From an uncultured Alteromonadaceae bacterium (GTDB lineage Bacteria; Pseudomonadota; Gammaproteobacteria; Enterobacterales; Alteromonadaceae): a DNA stretch of 38,744 nt. Where the stretch lies: assembly GCA_950073835.1 (NCBI GenBank), contig CATMRP010000025.1:1-38744 (forward strand), written 5' to 3'. The notes below the pieces were generated by a model. That model worked only from the letters and a program-made list of their open reading frames with translations, was not told where the DNA came from and did no database searches. Positions 26,699-35,100 of this stretch are shown one piece after another. Position 1 is the first letter of the stretch, and every line of letters begins with the position of its first letter. The position numbers and the translations under genes are program-made.

Positions 26699-27324
26699 AA
26701 AAAATCAACAGTGAACAGCTTAAACAGCTTATTGAGGCAACTATTTTTGTCTCGGATCAACCGGTTTCCGTGGATAAATTAAAAAATACTGTACTGGCCG
26801 ATTTCACCGTCAGTGATAAAGCGATACAATCAGCGCTGAGCGCCCTGCAGTTGGATTATCGCCCGCGCGGTATACAACTGGTTGAGGTGGCCAGTGGTTA
26901 CCGGTTTCAGTCACTGGATAGCCTTAGCCCCTGGCTGAGTCGTCTGTGGCAGGAAACCAGCCCCAGATATTCCCGGGCGATGTTAGAAACGCTTGCACTG
27001 ATTGCCTATCGACAACCCATAACCCGGGGAGAGATAGAGCAGGTACGTGGTGTGGCGGTCAGCAGTAACATCATTAAAACGCTCACTGAGCGTGAGTGGA
27101 TAAAAGTGGTTGGCCATAAGGAAGTACCCGGTCGGCCAGCGCTGTATGCTACTACTAAACAATTTTTAGATTATTTTTCGCTGAAGTCACTCAGTGACTT
27201 ACCTAATGCCGAGGATTTTATGGCCTCGCTTGATGCAACACAAAACGTCACTCACGTGTTGCATGAAGAACAGGCGACTCAGGCACAAGGTGATAGCGAC
27301 AACCAAAAAGAGCCAATACACTAA
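26695..27324 (+). CDS. scpB: Segregation and condensation protein B
   Basis: A 209-residue protein with tandem winged helices: [21 protein letters not shown], then [67 protein letters not shown] and [25 protein letters not shown]. ScpB dimers bind the ScpA kleisin. It overlaps scpA by 4 bp and ends in TAATG with rluB. Confidence 0.95.
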   Translation: MKKINSEQLKQLIEATIFVSDQPVSVDKLKNTVLADFTVSDKAIQSALSALQLDYRPRGIQLVEVASGYRFQSLDSLSPWLSRLWQETSPRYSRAMLETLALIAYRQPITRGEIEQVRGVAVSSNIIKTLTEREWIKVVGHKEVPGRPALYATTKQFLDYFSLKSLSDLPNAEDFMASLDATQNVTHVLHEEQATQAQGDSDNQKEPIH

Positions 27325-28193
27325 TGACAGAGAAATTACAGAAGGTACTTGCCAATCATGGCATGGGTTCACGCCGTGAAATGGAGCGCTGGATTGAGCA
27401 GGGCCGTATATCGGTAAATGGCACCGTGGCAAAGCTGGGCGATCGGGTTGATGCAACAGCACAAATCCGCGTGGATGGCCATATTTTGTCGCGCAGTAAT
27501 GAAGAGCCAGTATGCCGGGTGCTGATGTATAACAAACCGGAAGGTGAGTTATGTACACGAATTGATCCTGAGGGCCGTAGCACTGTGTTCGACCGACTGC
27601 CGGCAATCAGTCAGGGACGCTGGATAGCGGTAGGTCGACTGGATATCAATACCAGCGGTTTATTACTGTTTACCAACGATGGTGAGATGGCCAACCGCCT
27701 GATGCATCCCCGTTGTAAAATTGAACGAGAGTACGCTGTGCGTATTTTCGGTGAGGTGCCGCCAAAAGCGCTGCAGGTGCTGAAAAAAGGTGTCAAACTT
27801 GAAGATGGAATGGCTAAGTTTAATACCATAAAACCCCGCCAGGCCACCGATGAAGAGAGCATGAACAACTGGTTTAATGTTACCCTGGAAGAGGGCCGTA
27901 ACCGTGAGGTTCGTCGTTTATGGGAGTCTCAGGATTGTCAGGTGAGCCGTTTGATCCGGGTTCGTTACGGGCCGGTAGAATTGCAAAAGCGCCTACCGCA
28001 GGGTGCTTGGGTGGAGCTGCCATTAAGTGATGTGAATGCGTTACGCCACATGGTACAGCTGCCGGCAGAAAACGAAAGTATGGTTGATGAACGCCAGACC
28101 AAGCTTGACCATGCCCGTCTGAGTCGCATGCGTCGTTCAGTTAAAAAGCACAAAATCCGCAAGGAACGGGTTCACCAGCGCCGTCAGTTTTAA
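27324..28193 (+). CDS. rluB: 23S rRNA pseudouridine(2605) synthase
   Basis: A 289-residue enzyme with an N-terminal S4 RNA-binding domain ([31 protein letters not shown]) and an RsuA-type catalytic domain with nucleophile D107 in [19 protein letters not shown]-terminal [10 protein letters not shown] and a very basic tail (about 255-289: [25 protein letters not shown] region) follow. It modifies U2605 of 23S rRNA. RluB is preferred over RluE/RluF by sequence pattern and neighbourhood. The start overlaps the scpB stop (TAATG). Confidence 0.93.
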   Translation: MTEKLQKVLANHGMGSRREMERWIEQGRISVNGTVAKLGDRVDATAQIRVDGHILSRSNEEPVCRVLMYNKPEGELCTRIDPEGRSTVFDRLPAISQGRWIAVGRLDINTSGLLLFTNDGEMANRLMHPRCKIEREYAVRIFGEVPPKALQVLKKGVKLEDGMAKFNTIKPRQATDEESMNNWFNVTLEEGRNREVRRLWESQDCQVSRLIRVRYGPVELQKRLPQGAWVELPLSDVNALRHMVQLPAENESMVDERQTKLDHARLSRMRRSVKKHKIRKERVHQRRQF

Positions 28194-28203
28194 TCCTCCG
28201 GCC

Positions 28204-28241
28204 AGGCTAACCCTGTTTGCAACACATGTAGCGGTTAGCCT
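28204..28241. terminator. Hairpin between convergent rluB and glutathione peroxidase genes
   Basis: AGGCTAACC (28204-28212) and GGTTAGCCT (28233-28241) form a perfect 9-bp stem with 20-nt loop, 11 bp after the rluB stop and ending at the peroxidase stop codon. It is placed to serve both strands, but the T tracts are weak (TTATT). Confidence 0.5.
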
Positions 28242-28726
28242 TATTGCGCCAGCAACTTTTCTATTTCCTGCTGCATGGATTCCGGGCTGGTTTGCGGGCC
28301 AAACCGCGTGATCGTGGCACGGTCTTTACTGATCAGAAACTTGGTAAAATTCCATTTGATAGCCTTTGTACCAAACAGGCCTGGTGCTTGGGCTTTAAGG
28401 TATTTATACAACGGACTGGCAGCGGAGCCATTCACCTCAATTTTCTTCATTACCGGAAAAGTAACGTTGTAATTGAGACTGCAAAAAGACTGAATGCTGG
28501 CATCATCGCCTGGCTCCTGCTGACCAAACTGGTTGCAGGGAAAACCAAGTACAACCAGCCCCTTATCTGCATACTGCTGATGTACCGCCTCCAGCCCTTC
28601 GTACTGAGGCGTAAAGCCGCATTTACTGGCTGTGTTGACGATAAGCAGTACTTTGTTGTCAAAGGCCTGCATGGCAATATCTTCGCCATGACTATTTTTA
28701 ACGATTAATTCTGAGAATGGTTGCAT
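28241..28726 (-). CDS. Glutathione peroxidase (BtuE-type, Cys-dependent)
   Basis: A 161-residue peroxidase of the monomeric Cys-GPx type: peroxidatic C36 in NTASKCGFTPQY, the Gln region FPCNQFGQQEPG (62-73) and the Trp in IKWNFTKFL. Such enzymes reduce hydroperoxides, usually with thioredoxin. A resolving Cys may be C82/C83-type in SFCSLNYNVTFPV. There is no signal peptide, so it is cytoplasmic. The ATG shares a base with the stop of the upstream lipoprotein gene (TAATG), indicating coupling. Confidence 0.93.
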   Translation of the reverse strand: MQPFSELIVKNSHGEDIAMQAFDNKVLLIVNTASKCGFTPQYEGLEAVHQQYADKGLVVLGFPCNQFGQQEPGDDASIQSFCSLNYNVTFPVMKKIEVNGSAASPLYKYLKAQAPGLFGTKAIKWNFTKFLISKDRATITRFGPQTSPESMQQEIEKLLAQ

Positions 28727-29397
28727 TACATTGCTGAGCTCTTGTAGCGGACTTTTGAAGTCATAGTATCCGGAATTTCAAGCTTAACGTCACGTTCTAA
28801 AATAATCTCGCCGGTTAGTTTTACGTTACTATCGATAAACAACGTTGGGGTCGAATGGTTATCATTATTTTCCGGATCGTTGTATCTGATATCGCCTTCG
28901 ATAACACTATTGCCGCGAATACTGATATCGCCGTTTACCGTTTCAATGCTGTCAGTGAGAGTGAGGTCGGCGGCTTCAATGTCGCCATTTACGGTAATCA
29001 GACTGCCGTCAACTTTAGCCCCGGAACCCAGGATGATATCACCATTAACCGACTCGATACCGTCACCTGAAACCAGTTGCTGACCGGCTTCAATATCACC
29101 ATTCACCACGGTAATCCCGTCAATTTCACAAAAATCGCCAACGGTAACCCCACCATTAACGGTGGTAAGTTCATCCGCTTTTACGTTATCGCTAAGGGTA
29201 ATGCCACCATTTACCGTAGTCAGCGAACCTACCTGTCGATGCTCTGACACACTAATGCTGCCGAACACCCGGTTCACATTGCCATCATAATCGGAAGAGT
29301 TGTGACCGCCGACGTTGATAACACAACCAGAGAGTGCCGTACCAATCACAAAGCATAAGGGAGCCAGGCGGAGTGTGTTTGTTAAACGTTTTTTCAT
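28726..29397 (-). CDS. Putative lipoprotein with six VNG beta-helix repeats
   Basis: A 223-residue protein starting MKKRLTNTLRLAPL with lipobox LSGC (C25). The mature part has VNG at residues 62, 80, 98, 117, 136 and 154, so a regular 18-19 residue repeat of the form (T/S)VNG(G/D)I.. alternating with short hydrophobic strands, and a degenerate copy near 44. This predicts a right-handed beta-helix, reminiscent of bactofilin-like or adhesin-like solenoids. A hydrophilic loop (NDPENNDNHS) precedes a final strand region. No specific family is recognised. The frame stays open to ATG 29442, but 29397 gives the signal peptide at residue 1. It is coupled to the peroxidase gene by TAATG. Confidence 0.75.
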   Translation of the reverse strand: MKKRLTNTLRLAPLCFVIGTALSGCVINVGGHNSSDYDGNVNRVFGSISVSEHRQVGSLTTVNGGITLSDNVKADELTTVNGGVTVGDFCEIDGITVVNGDIEAGQQLVSGDGIESVNGDIILGSGAKVDGSLITVNGDIEAADLTLTDSIETVNGDISIRGNSVIEGDIRYNDPENNDNHSTPTLFIDSNVKLTGEIILERDVKLEIPDTMTSKVRYKSSAM

Positions 29398-29602
29398 AAG
29401 ACATTTGTTCAGAATAAATGAAAGACCGGGCAACCTTAGCATGGGGGATGTAAAGGGCGTACTTTAAAATTTTTTCAAAATATGTCTGATCAGGTAAACG
29501 GAGGACTAAGTCTAAACGGAAATGGTGCTCAAATAATCGGCTGGCGGGGGAGGGCTTGCTTAGTGATCCGATTAAAACAAGCCGTACTCATTGAACTTAG
29601 AA

Positions 29603-29959
29603 TTATTGCTCCAGCGGCGTGTTGAAATCTTCAGACAGCTCAAAGTCGCTCTCTACTGAATCTACACGGTCGTTGATAAAGGTAATAACCAGGTTTTTCT
29701 CAAAGTCTTCACCGCGTTTTTCCATACCACGCTTCATTTCATAGTAATAATACCAGGTGTCTTTATCGAAGGCGTCTTTGAGGATCGGGCGACCCAGAAC
29801 AAACTCAACCTGTTCTTTTGTCATTCCAATGCGCAGTTTTTTTACATCCTGCTCGTCTAAAAAGTTACCTTGAGGAATATCTATCCGGTAAATCCAGTTA
29901 GAACATGCAGTTGATAAAAAAGTAAGTGAAAGCACAACAATCAGGTGAGACAGCTTCAT
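29603..29959 (-). CDS. bamE: Outer membrane protein assembly factor BamE (SmpA/OmlA)
   Basis: A 118-residue lipoprotein with lipobox LSTAC (C19) and the SmpA/OmlA fold: YRIDIPQGNFLDEQDVKKLRIGMTKEQVEFVLGRPILKDAFDKDTWYYYYEMKRG. The conserved GNFL...GMTKEQV and DxWYY elements identify BamE, a subunit of the BAM complex at the outer membrane. ATG 29959 is chosen for the signal peptide; the frame extends to 30067. It lies 156 bp downstream of recN on the same strand, the E. coli neighbourhood. Confidence 0.95.
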   Translation of the reverse strand: MKLSHLIVVLSLTFLSTACSNWIYRIDIPQGNFLDEQDVKKLRIGMTKEQVEFVLGRPILKDAFDKDTWYYYYEMKRGMEKRGEDFEKNLVITFINDRVDSVESDFELSEDFNTPLEQ

Positions 29960-30115
29960 TAACAGATAAATCCAATTATTACAGTAAGTATTCGTTATTA
30001 TTTGGTCTGCAAACCAGGCTGACAGGCGCGTTGGACAGTCATTGCAGACGCTATCGGTGCCGAGCATGCTAATCGCTCAACACCGGCACGTCAACTTTGA
30101 CCGATGAATTGCAAT

Positions 30116-31801
30116 TTAGTTCGCCACAGCATTATCAAGTAATTCTTTGGCATTAGCCAGCGCCTTGGGAGTAATTTTATCACCCGCCAGTAAACGTGCC
30201 AGTTCGTCAATTCTGGCTTGTTCGGTAAGTGCTAAAATATGCGTTTGGGTTTCGTTGTGCTCGGTTGTTTTGGTGACAAACAGCTGATTATGCGCCTGCG
30301 CCGCTACCTGGGGTAAATGGGTAACACACATGACCTGATTTTCTTTACCTAAACGGCGCAATAACTGGCCAACTATCGAGGCCGTGGGACCGCTGATACC
30401 GGTATCCACTTCGTCAAAAATCATCGTGGGGGTCAGGCTGGTATCACGGCTGATCACCTGTAAAGCCAGGCCAATTCTGGATAACTCCCCGCCTGATACC
30501 ACTTTATCCAACCGATCCTGTGGTTGCCCCGGGTTAGTTGCCACTTTCATGACTACCGTATCCATACCCATTGCAGAAGGCCTTGCCTGTTCGCCGTAGG
30601 TCACGTCTATGTAGAATTCTGCATGGGGCATATTCAAGGTGCGGATCTGTGTCTGAACCATCCCGGCTAACTTTGCAGCGGCATTAAAGCGGCTTTGTGA
30701 GAGCTTTTCGCTGGCGGCAATATACTCATCATGGCTGCATTCCAGTTCTGTCTGCAGGGCTGTTAGTCTTTCCGTATCGGCACTCAAGCCAGCCAGTTCT
30801 TCAGCCAGTTGCTGGTGATGCTCGTACAGAGCTTCAGGCATTACCTGATGCTTTCGGGCCAGTTCCATAGCCTGAGCAAAACGCTTTTCAACCTGCTGCA
30901 AACGCATTGGATCGATTTCCAGATGATCGCAATAACTGCGTAGCTCGTTTGCCGATTCTTCCACCTGAATGGCGGCTTCATTTAGCATGGCTACTATAGG
31001 GGTTAATGCCGGGTCGTGATCTTCCAGGTTACTGAGTTTATCAATACTGGTCTGGATAGCCGACAACGCATTAAATTCGTCGGCCTCGTATAAATGATAA
31101 AAGCTTTTTTGCGCTTCTTCGAGCAGGGTCTGGCCATTACTCAGGCGTTTATGTTCGGCTTCGAGTTCACCGAACTCGCCCTCTGCTAAGGCAAATTCGT
31201 CCAGTTCTGCTACCTGATAGCTTAACAACTGCTCTCTGTCGGCACGTTGTTGAGCAGCCTGTTCCAGGGTGCTTAACTCTTTTGCCAATTGTTGCCAATG
31301 TCTGTAGGCCGATGCCGTCGTAGAAAGTAACGGACCGTGTTCAGCAAAATCATCCAGCAGTTTGCGTTGTACGTCGTCTTTTAATAACTGCAGGTGGGTA
31401 TTCTGGCCGTGGATGGCCAGTAAAAACTGCCCTAACTGCTTAAGCTGCTGAAGCGCAACCGGCACGCCATTAATGAAAGCCTTTGAGCGGCCTTCTTTCG
31501 AGATCAGTCGCCGAATAAAACAGGTGTTGGGATCGTCATCCAGTACAACGTCGTTTTCATCCAGCCAGGCTCTTGCCAGAGGCGCGTCAAGCAGCGAAAA
31601 ATAAGCAATGATCTCTGCCTTATCAGCACCTTTTCTTACTGCCGATGCATCGGCACGCTCACCAAGACATAAGCTGAGTGCGTCGATAGCAATGGATTTA
31701 CCTGCGCCGGTTTCACCGGTCATCGCTGTCATGCCGGTCTCAAAGGCAATGTTGATTTCTTTCACTACAGCGAAGTTTTTAACCGATAAATGCGATAACA
31801 T
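30116..31801 (-). CDS. recN: DNA repair protein RecN
   Basis: A 561-residue SMC-like ATPase for double-strand break repair. Walker A is GETGAGKS (29-36). Long coiled coils run from about 150 to 365. The signature is SGGELSRIGLALQVI and Walker B is TMIFDEVDTGISG, followed by VTHLPQVAAQAHN. The length is normal. GAGG lies 6 nt before the ATG, and two LexA-like boxes lie just upstream, so SOS induction is expected as in E. coli. Confidence 0.96.
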   Translation of the reverse strand: MLSHLSVKNFAVVKEINIAFETGMTAMTGETGAGKSIAIDALSLCLGERADASAVRKGADKAEIIAYFSLLDAPLARAWLDENDVVLDDDPNTCFIRRLISKEGRSKAFINGVPVALQQLKQLGQFLLAIHGQNTHLQLLKDDVQRKLLDDFAEHGPLLSTTASAYRHWQQLAKELSTLEQAAQQRADREQLLSYQVAELDEFALAEGEFGELEAEHKRLSNGQTLLEEAQKSFYHLYEADEFNALSAIQTSIDKLSNLEDHDPALTPIVAMLNEAAIQVEESANELRSYCDHLEIDPMRLQQVEKRFAQAMELARKHQVMPEALYEHHQQLAEELAGLSADTERLTALQTELECSHDEYIAASEKLSQSRFNAAAKLAGMVQTQIRTLNMPHAEFYIDVTYGEQARPSAMGMDTVVMKVATNPGQPQDRLDKVVSGGELSRIGLALQVISRDTSLTPTMIFDEVDTGISGPTASIVGQLLRRLGKENQVMCVTHLPQVAAQAHNQLFVTKTTEHNETQTHILALTEQARIDELARLLAGDKITPKALANAKELLDNAVAN

Positions 31802-31817
31802 AAATGCCTCACAGACT

Positions 31818-31856
31818 AACTAGATGAATATACAGTATGTGTAAATATATACAGTA
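31818..31856 (-). promoter_or_regulatory. Tandem LexA (SOS) boxes upstream of recN
   Basis: On the minus strand TACTGTATATATTTACACAT (31837-31856) matches 16 of 20 positions of the E. coli consensus TACTGTATATATATACAGTA. TACTGTATATTCATCTAGTT (31818-31837) matches 15 of 20. Both keep the TACTGTATAT left half and are 19 bp apart, 17-55 bp before the recN start. The right halves are imperfect (ACAC and CTAG instead of ACAG). Confidence 0.82.
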
Positions 31857-32166
31857 TTTAAGGTGAGATAAATGCCGCTTAGCGTAATTTCGGTGCTTAA
31901 TCAGGCAAAGGGCTGATAATGCTACAAAAAAAGTTTTACCAGAAGCGGTAGAAGGGTAGCATTTCTGGTATGGTTAAATAAACCCGGCTATAACAATGCC
32001 TATTTATACCTTTTGTCACCGGGCAATTCTCAGGTACCTGAAAATACACGGCTTAATATATTTCACGTATACAAATTTAAACGTTTTTAAAGAATCGTAC
32101 ATAGCAACCTGGTAAATCTGGCGTATAGTTTAATTTTTACCCTAATCACGTTGTCGAATGTAGATT
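31857..32166 (+). other. Leader region of the PAS/coiled-coil gene with interlocking inverted repeats
   Basis: This is most of a 365-bp gene-free divergent region. It holds two interlocking inverted repeats: ATGCTAC (31919-31925) with GTAGCAT (31956-31962), and TACCAGAA (31937-31944) with TTCTGGTA (31963-31970). Their order a-b-a'-b' fits a pseudoknot or two mutually exclusive hairpins. The remaining 31971-32166 is AT-rich and presumably holds the plus-strand promoter; no gene is seen. Confidence 0.45.
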
Positions 32167-35100
32167 ATGAGCGCTTGTTGCCAGAGAAATTATCTTCAGA
32201 ACAAGGGATTGTTACTGCTCAGTGCTGTGGCACCCAATGTTTATGCTTTCCCGTCTTCCCTGCAGGCATTATCGCCGGACCAGTTTAACCTGCTGACCTA
32301 TGCCGCTATTGCCTGCATAGGCTTGTTGTTACTGGTGATTTTTTTTGGCGCTTTCAAGCGAAGCCGACTTAACCAGAAGCTGAATAAAGCCAACTCACTG
32401 CTCACGGTGCAGCAGGAGCGCTTAAATGCAGTGAGTGTAGGGGTTATTCTGGTTGATGAAGCATTGACGGTGACTTATGCCAACCGCACGGGGGCATACT
32501 TACTTGGCCAGAACGCCGATACCGTGAAAGGGAAAGTGCTGGCAGACTTGCTGCCGGTCGAAGCACAACAATTAATTAGTCAGGCCAGCGGTGCCAGCCG
32601 GGAGCTGGCTATTCAGTGTGTGCTTAGTCAGCGGGAGAGGGCATATCGGTTGCGTATCAACCCGGCGCTCAGTCAGGCGGCAGAAGCACATATGATGATC
32701 ATTATTGAGGATGTGCAGGATTACCAACAGCGTCTGGATAATTCAGTCGCCATGCTTGACCATGTTAGCGGATTATTCGATGGCCAGCAGCTGGGCCTGG
32801 CGAAAATTGAGCTGACCGCGCAACAGCTTGCCGTCAACGAAAGTTTAGCCGGCTGGCTCGGTATCGAGCCCGGCGAGTTGCCCATGGAAGAGTTTATGCA
32901 GCGGGTAGACGCACGCGATCAGCAAATGCTCAGTGGCGCGCTGGAGCGTTTGGCGAGCGGCGAATTGCTCGAGGTCAGTACGTCTTTGATGGCAAAATAT
33001 GACAGTCTTATACCCGTTACGTTATGTGGTGCTTTGGCAGAGCATACTGGTGAGTCTGATTCACCGATCGCGCATATGTCGGTAGCAGACTGCCGACAGA
33101 TAACCCGCGCCAAAACAGAGCGAGACGAAGCAATACAGCGTTTTAATACACTGTTATCCACTGCGACACAGCCGGTTTATTTACTCGATGCCGAGCGCAA
33201 ATTTGTCGACGTTAACCGGGCCTTTCTTAGCTTGTTTAAAACCGACTTAATGTACATCAAGGGTAAACCGGTTAGCGAACTCAAACAGTTTGATGAAGCC
33301 TTTAAGGCCCTGCATCAAACCCGCGATAAAATGACGACCAGGCGTCAGGCGATTACCATTGAAAGGGATGACGGGCAACGCCTGTCGCTGCAAGTAGTGT
33401 TGCAAGCGCTGGCAGGAGAGTCAGGTGCTGCTTTGGGGATTATCGAGGATCAAACCGAAGTGGAAGCCCTGACCCATGAAGTGGCCGAAGCCAAAGACCG
33501 GTTAAGTATGTTTACCGACCATTCACCAATGGGGATCGCGGTGTTTAATCGCGAAGGCGATATTAAAGAAGTTAACCAAACCCTCTGCCGTCAGCTGGAC
33601 ATGAACAGCCAGCAATTGCTGTCACAGTCATTTTATCAGTTGTTCACGGACAAAGCGGAAACCGATAAGTTAACCCAGCGGCTGGATAGGCACGATCAGG
33701 CTCGGGAGTTTCCGGCCCGCTTAAACTGCGGTAGCAACAAAACCTTTTCGACAACCCTGCACGCCAACAAAATCAGTGAGATCCCTGAAGAATATGTGTG
33801 CTGGATTGGTAGCCGTGAAGAGCAGGATTACCTCATCAGTCGCTTTGAGCGCCTGGTGAAGTATGCCAGTGTGCCGGTAGCACTGCTAACCAATGAGTGC
33901 TTTACACAGTTTAATTCTGCTGCCTGTGCTTTCTTCGGTATTCAGGATGAAGAAGAAATGCTGGGCCTGCAGTTAACTGCCCCTGAGCTACATGGCGCAA
34001 CAACCAATACAGAAACTCTCGCGCACAAGCTGGAAACCGTTGGAAGCCGCGGTCAGGTGGTTACCCTGAGCTGGCAACATCAGTATCAGCAGCGCGTGTT
34101 ACCTTGCGAACTTACGCTCATTCCCATTCTGAGAGATGCTAAATTACAGGGCATCATATGTATCTGGATCGACTTGCGGGCCATTGAACAAGCTAAAGCG
34201 GCTCGTGCTGAAGCGGTTAAATTACGCCAAGCGGCAGAGCTGGAAGTTGAGGCTAAACAACAGCTGCTGGCCAGTAGCCAGCATCAATTGGCGCAACAGC
34301 AGGAAGCCCTGGCAGAAACGGAGCAAACGCTGGCGCAGGCCGAACTTAAATTACAGGATGCCGAAGTTACGCTGTCGGAAAAAATTGAAACCATTTCAGA
34401 GCTGCAGCAGGCCCACAAAGATATCAGTGAGCATCTGGCCAGTCTGAAGTCTGATTACACCCAAAACCGTGAAATGCTGGAACAAAGTCAGCAGGCTAAT
34501 GCAGCGCTTGAGGCGCAGCTCGAACGCTCCAGTATGAAAGTGGGCAGTCTGGAAAAACAGCGTAACCAGATAGCCGACGCGCTGCAATACAGCGAGCGTA
34601 AATATCGCGAGGCACAACAGCAACTGGAGCAGAGTCAGCAGGAAACATTGCGCCTTGAGCAACAGCAGGCCGAGCAACAAAACGCGGTTGATAATTATGT
34701 GGCAGAAATCGCCGGTTTACAGGCTTCCATCGAAGATAAAGACAAGCAGATTGGTGATGTCAGCGGGCAGATAGCCGCCTTACAATCACAGCTAACTAGT
34801 TCCGGTGAGGCATCGGAAAAATTGCGCGAGCAACTGGCCAACCAGCGCAAAGCCAGTGAGCAGGCAGAGCAGGAACGCCGGGAACTGGCGATGGCCTACC
34901 AGAAAATGCAGGCTGAAGCCGAGGGTAAAGCCCGTCATATCGACCACTTGCAGCACGAGATGCATATGCTCGAGGCGATGTCATCCCAGCAGAAAGGCGA
35001 TATGCAGGCCCATGCTGAACAACTGGCAAAAGAGCTCGATGCCAAACAGTCTCAGCTGCAATCAACACAAACGGCACTGGCTGAAATCAAGCAGCAGGCC

